From: Sistotremastrum niveocremeum HHB9708
Taxonomy: Eukaryota > Basidiomycota > Agaricomycetes > Sistotremastrales > Sistotremastraceae
NCBI GenBank assembly: GCA_001630475.1
Contig: KV419403.1
Span: 817,806 to 881,805 of the forward strand
DNA length: 64,000 nt
Direction: 5' to 3'
Shown here: positions 46,896-57,811 of the stretch, in pieces
Layout of the letters: every line of letters begins with the position of its first letter
How positions within the stretch are numbered: position 1 is the stretch's first letter
The notes under the pieces: generated by a model
Told to the model about the DNA's origin: nothing
Databases searched by the model: none
The model's input: the letters and a program-made list of their open reading frames with translations, nothing else
Program-made: the position numbers and the translations under genes

Positions 46896-48664
46896 ATGGA
46901 AGGTCCCAGAGTCGATTTGATAGGACGTCTGCCGGTCGAGATATCAGCGGAGATTCTGAAGAACATCGTCTACACGGAGAACTTGCAAGATCTGTTACAA
47001 TATCGTCATGCGCAGAAAACGACACGCATCTCATCCGTGTACGTATCCATATCTTTGCACCTGTGAAACAGAATATCTGACTTACTAGTCTACCGAATAG
47101 ATCTCGACGATGGAGAGAGCTCGCGCTCAGCGACCACAATCGAATTCTTTGGTCTCAGATTCATCTGGGATGGCCTAAGCAGGCTGTTGCGATGTTTCTA
47201 GAACGAAGTCAGGGAAATACTCCCCTCTCTATAGCGATCAACCCACGCGCGTTCGAATCCAAAAACTTCGTCGATCATCAAGATACTCTCTCGTCCTCGC
47301 TCGAGCGCATCGAGCGTTTGAGCGTGCATTGGGATACCCGATATCTCTTTTCGGATCCCGATCCAGTCCCTCAGGAGCTTCTATCGTGGATATCCGACTC
47401 TTTTGGAGGGGATAGGAAGCTCGATAAGCTACGTCAATTGCATCTGTGGTTCATAGATCGCCAGACTCTGAAGACGAATGCGTTGAACTTGATCAATTTC
47501 CCCAATATATCCGATCTTCAATGCCAAAATATCGCCTTCGAACCCCACATCATAGATTCGTCTCGCCTTAGAGATGTAAATATCTCTTGGCACGAGATAA
47601 CTTCCCAACACGTTCTCCAAATTCTGTCGCATTCTCCGTCCTTGGTGAACGCCAGTTTCAACCAGGGAAGCTACATACGCACAGATCCCGAGTGTAGCAG
47701 GCCTAATAACCAAGGCGTGGAGCCTCCAATTGATCTTCAATTTCTGAGGAAGTTCACACTCGGACCTTGCGATAAGGCCTTCGCGGAATACATACTCTAC
47801 CGAATCAATTTCCCTCAAACATCGGACGTATCGCTCTCTATCTGCAGGGATACTGACATCTCCGTGATGTCCTCCTTCCCCGATCCTCTTCGCCCAATCT
47901 TCGTATCCTCCACCTTCTTCAAAGCGTTCTCACAGCGTTTCGAGGTGAACGGCGATAATGCAGGAAGCATCCCCTTCCTACTCGAATTCTATTCCGCGGA
48001 TTCCGCTCATTATCGAGTGGAATTTGACGAGCATTATTATGGGACTGCGCGTCGTGAGGAGTGTGTTGATTTGATCACGGAGTTGGCATCGTCTTCGGGG
48101 ACGATGGTTGAGTTTTCGGAGTTGAAGGAGGTCGAGATATCCGTTCGATATTTTCCTCCTGCGGAGGATGTCATTGAGCTTCTCCGAGCCTTCGTTGTCG
48201 TGGAGGAAATGACCATACGGACTCGGGATCTCGACTCTTTGCTCACAGCGCTCGTCTCGCGAGCATCTCCTGATGAGGACGTCCTGTGTCCCGCTCTTCG
48301 TCATCTTGACATTCAACATTGCAGGTTCAATCCTTATCAACTCCAAGACGTATTGATCGAGCGAAAGGAGTCGGGACACCAGATCGAAGAATTGAAGCTC
48401 TCACTCGACGACCGTCTCGACCTCATACCCGATCGATCTCTCAAAGTGGATGAAGTTCTCGCCGCGCTCAGCGATGTAGTGAAAGAATACGAAGAGGAGG
48501 AGAATGGATATTGGACGTCGACTACGACGGAAGCGGAAATCGACCCAGCAGATGTGGATGAAGCTGAGTACCGGGGCGATTCGTTGGAAGATCATGATGA
48601 TCTCTGCGTTTGTCCGGAATGTATCAATTATGATGTCTTTCGGACACATCTTTGGGCGCCGTAA
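46896..48664 (+). CDS. F-box-like protein 4
   Basis: Exons 46896-47038 and 47101-48664, phase 2, 568 residues. Exon 1: RLPVEISAEILKNIVYTENL. Exon 2: SRRWRELALSDHNRILWSQI, so the usual Cys of CKRWR is Ser. The leucine-rich body contains RLSVHWDTRY and CPALRHLDIQHCRFNPYQL. The C-terminus has a distinctive CVCPECINYD motif followed by FRTHLWAP, which recurs in F-box gene 7 as CMCRNCVDY and GSHLWAPQ. That four-Cys tail might bind metal. First gene of the main F-box array; intact. Confidence 0.8.
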
Positions 48665-49074
48665 TCGAGTATGGACTGATCAAGAGAATATTAATATATG
48701 TTATTATTCTTATTTATTCTTATGTAGTCATCATGATTCGCTCTGATTGACCTTCCATGCACAACTCGCTCGTATCATTCTGTAGAGTGGAAATCTGTTT
48801 TCGATCGCTCGTTGCGAACCCGTGTCGAGTAAATCGGTTTGATCGGCGTAGCCGCCGTAGCACCGGCGAAGCACCCAAGGATCCAAAATCCGATTCCGAG
48901 GCGCCTGACCGAAGCGCCCAGACGAAAACTGTGTCTCAGCGCAGAGAAATCCAGAGAGCCGTGAATTCGTTGATTGAACCTGCCCTTCTCGTCAAAATTA
49001 TAGCACCCGCTTCCAACCAGAACTATTACAGGCACCCAGTCGCCGTTCGCTCAACTACTACAGAGCCCGTCATA
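48665..49074. other. spacer between F-box genes 4 and 5
   Basis: The frame of gene 5 is open upstream to 48757, but that part has no F-box family similarity; I read it as 5' flank. Confidence 0.5.
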
Positions 49075-50796
49075 ATGGATATGATGCCTTCCTGGCAAGA
49101 CGATGAAACGGAAAGCCACTCTGATATCATTCATCGGGTGCCAGATGAAGTGCTTGCATTGATCATGTGGCACTACGTCTCTGAATCAGACATCCAACTA
49201 AGGGCTAAAGCACCCTTTTACTGGAGAGACCCGCATCCGAGTTACAGGACCACCTACATCTCATCTATGTCAGTCCCCTTTTCACTCGCACTCAGTAGAC
49301 TTGATCGCAGGACTGAATCGAAATTTTATTCTAGATGCAAGCGATGGAGAGGGATTGCGCTCAGTAATCCCTGCCTGTGGTCCCAGATCCATCTCGGATG
49401 GCCCAAGGACACCATTCGAACCCATCTCGAGCGAAGTCGTGCTGCCCCCCTCTCTATTGGAATCAACAGGGAGTCCATCGCTTTCGGATCCTTCCACGAC
49501 ACGAAGGACACATTGTCAGATATGATTCAGCGGATTGAGAGTATCAACGTTCAGTACTACTGAGTTGCTGATTACCTCTGGGGCGATGGCCCAACGAAAG
49601 AAGTCGTAACCTGGATCCGGGATATACTGGGGAATCACTTATCTATCGCAGCCTCCAATCTGACATTCGTTCACGTCACTTATCCCGACTATGTTCTGCC
49701 GATTCAGCATCATGATCTGAGTCACCTCCCGCGACTCGCAGATATCAACTTTCTGGGTTTATCTTTGAAATCTACCCTTCCCGACCCTTGTCGTCTAACG
49801 ACAGTAAAGGCTCATTCAGCCGACCTCACATTAGACGATATTCTACTATTTCTACGGTCCTCCACTCTCCTAGAATCCGTCGAATTCAAACACCACGCAG
49901 CAGAAGCCTACAAACAGTGCGCTGAGGAAGTCCAATCGACGACAAATGATATAATTTATCTTCCTCATTTGAGGAGCTTTCGGCTCTCATGGGCCAATAC
50001 GCCGTTCATGGAAGTCATCATCCGTCAATGCTCGTTTCCATCGACCTCAGACGTCCGTCTCTCGATCCTGAGAGATAAGGACACGAGCGTCATCGACTCT
50101 CTCCCCGAAACACTCCGAGATATCCTTCCTTCCAGCACGGTGCTCAACCTCTCGATCCGGCGGCCCTTTTGCCGTGAAGCATTTGTCCTTGAATTTCAAG
50201 CGGTGAATACAGCTCGTTATCAAGTTGACTTTAACGAATACACTCTGGCTTCTGCACAAGATGAAGATGAGGAGCTTTCTACTGCCTTCTGTCGCCAGCT
50301 ACGAGTCCACGAGGCTACGGTGTTATTCGGCGAGCTAACGAAATTGAAGTTCCCTTCTATCGTCGATCTTACGATTTGGGCACGATGTCTCCGTCACGTC
50401 ACCCTCATCTGTATTCGCAAGCTTCTCCGAGCATTTGATCGAGTACAAAAAATCGCCCTCTACACACTCAACGCCGATCGCTTCGTCACCGCCCTTCGCC
50501 CCACAGCATCATATCCAAATCCGTGCCCTTCGCTCCAATCGTTGGATATTCGGCGATGCAGATTCAAAGCATCGCATGTGGGGAATATTCTAACGGAGAG
50601 GATGGCATGGGCTGAAAAGCTTCGATTGTTTCAGTTCACTATGGACGGGAAGATATGGAAGTGCAAAAAAGGACAGTCTGATACTGGTATCGTACACAGA
50701 TTGTACAAAGTGGCCGATCGATGTCAGCCACAGGGTGGAGACTGGACTGAAAGCTCTCCAGGATCGGATTCTTCAGATGGATGGGGTTGGGATTGA
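49075..50796 (+). pseudogene. F-box-like protein 5 with an in-frame TGA
   Basis: Exons 49075-49268 and 49335-50796, phase 2; 552 codons including the final stop. F-box: RVPDEVLALIMWHYVSESDI, then CKRWRGIALSNPCLWSQIHL. A TGA at 49561-49563 interrupts the frame after SINVQYY. The same frame continues without another stop for over 400 codons, with full family similarity (LTTVKAHSADLTLDDIL, CPSLQSLDIRRCRFKASHV). Splicing cannot easily remove the stop. It is a recent nonsense allele, a sequencing error, or a readthrough case; a truncated product would keep the F-box only. Confidence 0.75.
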
Positions 50797-51315
50797 TGAT
50801 CAGGGAAAAAGAAGTCCGGGGGGATGGAATTCAGCGGAGAATTGCTCATGCCAGGCGCGACACTTCTAGATGGCGATGCACGGAATGAACGATTGTTGAT
50901 AATTATAAATACTGACTCATTGTATATTTATGTCTTTTCCTCGAAATTCGAGAAGCTCTCCGCTCAAAATTTTGGTTACGGGATCGTTGGATCCGCGAAC
51001 TCTCACGATAGCGATATCGCTGCTGCTCGTTGTATCCTGTCGGTACCTATAGCTAAATCGTCGAGACCGACGTGGCCGAAGGTTCCGGAATCCGATTCCG
51101 GCGAGCCATCCGCTGCGAGTGAACAAGCCAAGCAGGTGAGTATCTTGCTGCTCATCGTTTTTGATGCTCACATCATAAACCCCCAGAGTGCGCTTCAGTG
51201 AAGGACTAGGACTCATCCTACCCCTCGGTCTTCTGCACTCGTCATCCATATCGTCTCATCAACTTCGCCTGCCTATACGCATCCGGCATCCCTGGGCGAC
51301 TCCCTCGTGTTCGAA
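50797..51315. other. spacer between F-box genes 5 and 6
   Basis: A 125-codon frame at 50824-51201 shows no family similarity. Confidence 0.45.
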
Positions 51316-52997
51316 ATGGAATCCCGTGATCCATTTCAGCGAGTTCCCGATGAGCTGTTAAGGATCATCATGTGGGAATGTATCTTTGTCGAGGACCTGC
51401 AGGATCTTTTAAAGTCGGAACACGCGAGCAAGCCGATACAGATTTCATCCATGTGCGTGTTATATTATGTTCCGCAATTTCCATTGGAATAATCGAACAC
51501 TCATTCATTAGATGTAAGCGGTGGCGAGCGCTAGCCCTTGGACCACATAGCCACTTCCTATGGTCACAGATTCATCTCGGATGGCCCAAAGATGCTGTCA
51601 AAATGTTCCTGCAGCGAAGCCAGGGCGAGGATCTTTTATCCATCGGCATAAACCAAAATGGATGTGCATCCGGAAACGTTTCATATTTCATCGACCTCTT
51701 CCCCTCACTTGATCGGTTTGAACGGCTGAGCGTCGACTGGGCAACAAATCAGCCGAGGATCAAGCTCAACCCTGCCGAGCCTCAGGCCCTCCTTTCCTGG
51801 ATATCCGAGTCGTTAGGAGGAGATCAAAGAGCGGAAAAGCTGTGGCAGCTGCATCTCGATCTCGAACTTTTATCCCGCTTCGTCCCCAAGTCCTCCAAGT
51901 CTATGATGAAGCCGTTGAAAGTCGTCAATCTCCCACGGATATCAGATCTTCACGCTCGATATATCGCCTTCGACTCCTTATTCCTCGAAACCTGTCCCTT
52001 GACAACGGTCAATTTATCCTGGGATGGAATGAACTCCCAGGATATCATTTCATTCTTGATTCATTCTCCCGCGCTCGAGCGCGTCTCCTTCAATTCGGCA
52101 CATCATATCACCGAGAAATCAGATGTTGGAAGCGTTAGTGGTGGTTCTCCGACACCTTTGAGCCGATTAAAAGCCATCGCTATTGGAACTTGCGAGAAGG
52201 CAACTGCCGATCTCATTCTCGCAAGGTTTGTCTTCCCGGAGACGTGCACCATCTCATTGGGCATCGGTCGCGGTATTGATGTCTCTATCATGGACTCCTT
52301 TCCCGACTCCCTTCGTCCCGTACTAGCGTCTTCTGTTTCCCTCTCCATTCACTCACAACGACTGGGCGAATGGCGTGGCGACTACTTCGAGAATCCGTTT
52401 GGACTCAGTTTCCACGCTCCGGAATCTCCTCATTATATCGTCGGATTCAGCGATTGGTTCACTCGAGGAATGCGTCAAGAAGAAGCCATTGGTCTTTTGA
52501 CGGATCTCAGCTTGATGCCAGAATTCTTTCGGCTGAAGCAAGCTCAGATATCCGTTCGATATCTTCCTGATTCGGATATCCTCACATCCCTGTTTGAGAA
52601 GTTCGCTTTGGTTGAAGAACTGACTCTTCGAACTCGGAATTTGAAACCTATTCTTGCGGCACTAATCTCCAACTCCGTCGATACCGGCAAAGTCTTGCCA
52701 GCCTTACAGAAACTCGATATCAGGCGCTGCGTGTTCAACGCCGACGAAATTAAAACTGCTTTGGTCACGCGGAAAGAATGCGGCAATGGGATCCAACACC
52801 TACAACTTACGATGGATCATCGATTAGATGGGCCTCAATATTTCGCCGAGAAGGAGATTTGGCAGGAGCTTGAGAGAGCTGTCGAGTGCTATGATGGAGA
52901 GAGCGGATACTGGACCTCGAGTACGATTGAGTCAGAGCGTTCCGCCGAAGATGAAGAGGGCCATTGGGAAGAGGATGATTCAGATGCTGAAGACTGA
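51316..52997 (+). CDS. F-box-like protein 6
   Basis: Exons 51316-51452 and 51512-52997, phase 2, 540 residues. F-box: RVPDELLRIIMWECIFVEDL, then CKRWRALALGPHSHFLWSQI and HLGWPKDAVKMFLQRS. The body has RLSVDWATNQ, ALLSWISESLGGDQ, SVRYLPDSDI and ALQKLDIRRCVFNADEI. The tail is acidic (SAEDEEGHWEEDDSDAED). The best-preserved representative of the array and a good reference for repairing models of its neighbours. Probable SCF substrate receptor by family. Confidence 0.82.
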
Positions 52998-53562
52998 ATC
53001 ATCCGGTCACTCTGTTCTAATTTCCGGCATGCTTCCCTTTGCTTCTTCCGTAATATGTTCGGACCGTGTCGTGTCCCTGCGGAGTACTCTGACATATCCG
53101 GATTTTTGGAATTTTAAGCTATCTTCCTAACCAAGAACAAATTATTTGAGTCTGATGTATTACGGGGTTCGAATTCCTTGCTTGCACAATTACTTGAGGA
53201 TTTTCGTAGGAAGACACGTGAATTAAGGATCCTTCCGAATATCCGACAGTTCCGCTCAACCCCTGATGACAACGATGAAATTTTCTTATCGCGTCTGCTT
53301 TTCTTGCTGCCTCTTTGACTCATGACCAGAAGCCGGCTTCTACATAGTCAGAGGTCCGTCTTAGAGAGTACTCTACCCCGGACATTACACTCAAAACTGC
53401 GACGGTCCCGCTCGCTGAATTTGGCTCAACTGGCTTGCGACTGATTACCCTTATCCTTTTCTATCATATCTCCGGCTATTAGGGTAGCCTTAATACTTCC
53501 CATCACAATCTCGAAGAAGAAGCTTTTGTGGCTTCTCGGCCAGCCCGATGTGTTCGAATTGG
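52998..53562. other. spacer between F-box genes 6 and 7
   Basis: No gene seen. A B-box-like word (GGGTTCGAATTCC, near 53164) has no tRNA fold around it. Confidence 0.45.
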
Positions 53563-55361
53563 ATGGACACCACAACCGACCCAAAGAATGCTGCGAATTG
53601 GCCTCCTCGAGTCGTAGCATCCATTATGTGGCATTATATCTACGTAGAGGACCTCCAAAGCCTTATCAGGACCAACCATTCTTATAGCGCGAACCCCATC
53701 TCTCGAATGTAAGCACAAGCTTCGATACCATCCTCTTTCTTTGGCGCTTAGATTTTAATCCGTGTCCCCAGTTGTAAACGATGGAGAGAGATATCTCTGA
53801 GCAAGGACGGCCGCTCACTGTGGTCCTCCATTCACCTCGGCTGGTCCGATCGAGTCATTAATATGTTCTTGGAGAGAAGTCGAGGCGAATCCGAAGAGCC
53901 CGAGACAGCTCTTTCTGTTGCCATCAACCAATACGCTCACGAAAGTGGAGCTTTCACTCGCTTCAAAGACATTCTCAAATCATCTCGCGGACGTATAGGA
54001 CGATTGAGCATCAAAGGGATGATATCTATACCGGGCTTAGGTACGAGCCGAACCCCATTCCATCGGATCTCCTGGCGTGGTTATCCGAGCTCTACGAGGA
54101 TCCACAGAAACTGGAGAACATGTGGCAAGTCCATCTCGACTTCTTCCAGCTACGAAGTCGCACTCCGAGTATCCCGAATCTGATGGCGTTGCCAAGGATA
54201 TCCAACGTTCGGACGCAGCACTTCTCATTCGACCTGTTGATCCTCAAATTCTCTCGCCTAACGAAGGTCGATATCGCTTGGCCTGGGATCACCGCTGATC
54301 AAATCATGGCAATCATGATCTCAACACCTATGCTGGAAACTGCGATGTTCCAGAATAATGGGGATTTTACTGGAGAAAGGCCCACTTTGGTCGATACACA
54401 AGAACCTCTGATCAAACTTCAATCCTTGAAGAACTTGATCATCGGAAAATGCTACCCCTCCGACGCCGAATATATTCTTCGCAGCATTACATGTCCTGCG
54501 TCGTCGAAAATCGAGCTCACGATGTACCGAGAAGATAATACCGCCGTATTGGCGTCTCTGCCTCCCTCTCTCAAAGCTCCTTTGGCATCGTCTATGTACA
54601 TAGACATCACATCGGATCGTCTTCATGCAAGTCGAGAGATCCCAGACCAAACTCCTTTCCTTATCAAATTCGACTCAAGTAACCATCCCCATTACCACGT
54701 GGCATTCGACGACTCCACCAGTTTTGGAAGGAAACGACCTCAAGAAGCAACCCAACTCTTGGCTAACCTCGCTTCCATGAGCGATTTCAGTCAATTGACG
54801 AGAGTTGGGATTTCAATTCGACATTTACCTCACGCCAATGACGTCATTCGGCTTCTCGATAAATTCTCCGAAGTCGAAGATCTGACGCTCAAAACTCAAG
54901 ATCTCACGTCTTTCCTTACGGCGCTTGGGTCAAGTACTGATGGAATCCCGTCGTGTCCAGTTTTACAAGTTTTGGATATACGCGGGTCCGGCTTCAATCC
55001 GTATCAGCTCAAGGACACATTAGCCGAGAGAGAGGATATGCTCTCTGGCTTAGAGAAGCTGATCATCACCTACGATCCTCATTTGGATGACGGACGGATG
55101 GACGATCCCGCTCGCTCTTCGACAGTCGATGAAGTCATGGGAGAGCTCGAAGATTTCGTGCATGAGTTCGAATTCGTTGAAGGCGAATGGACATCCAGTT
55201 CGACGGAGATGGAAGATGATATGAGTTTTGAGGCGGCGATGTATGATTTTGAGGAGTATTGTAACAATCCGGATCTCACCTCTCATGACGAGTCGTGCAT
55301 GTGCCGGAATTGTGTCGACTATGTCGGGAATTTTGGTTCACATCTTTGGGCTCCGCAGTAG
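53563..55361 (+). pseudogene. F-box-like protein 7 with a one-base frameshift
   Basis: Exons 53563-53708 and 53772-55361, phase 2; exon sum is one base short of a multiple of three. F-box half: VVASIMWHYIYVEDLQSL, then CKRWREISLSKDGRSLWSSI. The frame breaks at about 54016: RLSIK is followed by GGGAT where paralogues have a Trp codon (RLS-I/V-x-W), so loss of one T fits. Similarity resumes one frame over (LLAWLSELYEDPQ, LTKVDIAWPGITADQI) and runs intact to the Cys tail CMCRNCVDY and HLWAPQ. A recent disabling mutation or an assembly error. Confidence 0.75.
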
Positions 55362-55689
55362 ATGTAATTTTTATTCGGTATTTATAGAGCACTTCTTCAC
55401 GTATGATATTGACTATTCGAACGGCTCCGTTATGCATTCTACGACGCGTATAAGACCCCGAGAATATTGTCCTGGGTACTAGTAAGATCGTAAATTCGAC
55501 GATGAACAGCAAGGGGCCGAAATCCGACACCGAAACCTTAATTTCTAGCTGACTTTGTACCACCTTTCTGCTTCCTGCCTTTTCCCAAACCCCAAACCAG
55601 ACAAGCAGACGGCATCCGCGGACAGTTGTCTCTAAGTCGGCTTCTGTCGTCATCTGCCAAGGAATTGCGTCCCAGTTACAACGCTCTCG
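55362..55689. other. spacer between F-box genes 7 and 8
   Basis: Promoter of F-box gene 8; nothing else seen. Confidence 0.5.
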
Positions 55690-57425
55690 ATGGCTGGGCT
55701 CGCTGGAACGGTTACGAGCGCCTTTATCGATCGACTGCCAGACGAAATCGTGGGCCTTATAATGTGGCACCTCGTTTATAAGCAAGATTTGCAAGATTTG
55801 ATATCGCAAGGCTCGCCGGGAGACTCGCCCCACATCACCCAGCTCATTTCGAGAGTGTGAGTATCGTCTTTTCTTCCCTCAAAGCGTGGTCCAGATAAAT
55901 GTATTTTGGCTCTGACAGTTCCCGAAGATGGCGATGGATTGCCCTCAATAATCCTTCTCTATGGGCTCAAATCCACTTCGGATGGTCGTTCGCGGCTATT
56001 TCTATATATTTAGAACGATCGCAAGAAGCCCCTCTTTCTCTTGCGGTCCACCATTCGTATTTCGAATCACACCACTTCCAGCTTGTACAGGATTCCCTCC
56101 GTGAAAGTATGAGGAGACTCGAGCGCCTCAGTATCTCATGGACTCCCAGCCTCTCCGAGCCGCCAGAATTGATGTCGTGGATCGACGATATCATCAAGAA
56201 TCGGATCTCGACACCTATCCTTTCACAGCTGCATTTAGATTTCCCCGGTATACCAAGATCTTCATCGCGCCTCGAATCTTTGGAACATCTTCCTCGCCTC
56301 TCCAACATCTGTTTTTCAATGATTTCCCTCCTATCTCTTATGCCAGATCCATGTCGTCTGACCGTCGTCGATGCATCCTCATTCGGTCTCACTTCCGCTC
56401 AGATCCTAACATTCCTATCCTCTGCTCCCATGCTGGAGCTTGTCACCCTTGCTCACCAGTGGATCGAGGACATCGCTCCTCCTTCAGGCGATGCCGAGTT
56501 CCAGGCCGCGGCACAAACTACTCAGATGATACACCTTCGCCATCTGGAGAAGTTTACGTTGGGATGGGGTTCCAAGATGTTTTATGACGAAATTCTAAGC
56601 AACGTCCTATTTCCTCAGACGGCAAACATCTTCCTCTCGGTCGCGAGAGGTTATAGGAAAGGCATTTTCGACTACGTACCTCGTACCCTTCTGGGCATCT
56701 TCCAGCACTCCGTTCACTTGGAAGTTCAGATGCAAGACTTCGAGGATTTCACTTCGGCTGTACTCGTTTTTAAAGCCGCTCGGCACGCTCAGTTTCACAT
56801 CACCTTCGATAATATTGCCCCGTTGACAGAATCGGGTCGTCCAAGAAATTTCCAACAACAGGTTGACTATCGTGTGCAGGAAACCGCGCAGCTATTCGAA
56901 GATCTCGCAACAAATGATTTCCTCTCCCTTCGAAACGTCGTCGTTGGTGGAAAATACATTCATTCCCTGGCATTGAACACGATATCTAGGTTTTTGGCGT
57001 CTCTCAAACACATCGAACGACTTGCGATTGAAACGATTGACGTGGATGGGTTCCTTGACGCTCTCGGATTGAGCGAGCTGGAGCCCTGCCCCTCACTGCG
57101 AAGCCTGGATATTCGAGGCTGTGAATTTGATGCGGAGCACCTGGAGGGCGTCATTGTGGACAGATTTGAATGGGCGGTCAAGCTGGATGATTTGAAGCTT
57201 ACGTTTGATCCTCGGATGAAGATTTGGCGGTATGGATGTCGCTCGGCAGCAGACATAGTCCGGGACTTGCCTGGCTACGGTGGAGAGGGCGATGTGTTGA
57301 CCTCGGAATCGGAATTTGATGAAGATACTGAAAGCGATGAAGATACTGAAAGCGATGAAGATACTGAAAGCAATGAAGATACTGAAAGCAATGAACATAC
57401 TGAAAGCAATGACAAACAAGAATAG
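55690..57425 (+). CDS. F-box-like protein 8 with DEDTES repeat tail
   Basis: Exons 55690-55856 and 55919-57425, phase 2, 557 residues. F-box: RLPDEIVGLIMWHLVYKQDL, then SRRWRWIALNNPSLWAQIHF. Body: ELMSWIDDIIKNR, LTVVDASSFGLTSAQIL, CPSLRSLDIRGCEFDAEHL. The last 35 residues are an acidic repeat of a six-residue unit. The linker between box halves is longer than in the neighbours. Intact. The acidic tails of this family could serve as docking or nuclear-targeting elements; that is a guess. Confidence 0.8.
57318..57407. repeat. 18-bp coding tandem repeat, five units
   Basis: Unit GATGAAGATACTGAAAGC repeated five times with the first codon changing from GAT to AAT in the later units and one GAA-GAT to GAA-CAT change. 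It encodes DEDTES, NEDTES and NEHTES. Likely length-polymorphic. Confidence 0.9.
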
Positions 57426-57811
57426 GCAGGGACCAATTACTAGTAAGTCGAAGTGTACTGAATAGATTTCCTGTCGTTGACCCATAGGTGAAGCCGCTCA
57501 AACGTGTTAGTCTTGTTGATGCAGAAAAGCGTGTGGACGATATCTGTCATCGTTCACGGACAGAGATACTAGACGCCCGGTAGACTTGGAAGTCTCTCGA
57601 TCGAATATATATATAGTACTATCATTCACCAAACATTAAATTTGTGGCCCTTATATCAAATGCGACCCAGTCACTATGACAATGACATCTTCCCGCCTGA
57701 GCTAGCTACACTTGACTCTATAATATCCTGAGGGAAATACCTCGTATCGGTGGAACCCTAATCATCCAATTAACGGATCCCCGCTTAAAAAGCACCCGAG
57801 CAGAACGCACC
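57426..57811. other. convergent spacer
   Basis: 3' flanks of F-box genes 8 and 9. No gene seen. Confidence 0.5.

Noticed and set aside
48757-49074. N-terminal extension of F-box gene 5 to 48757
   Set aside because: No similarity to the family, and paralogues start just before the F-box.
49561-49563. TGA as selenocysteine codon
   Set aside because: Fungi of this group lack the selenocysteine system and no family reason for Sec exists.
53164-53176. tRNA B-box-like GGTTCGAATTCC
   Set aside because: No cloverleaf can be formed and the spacing is wrong.
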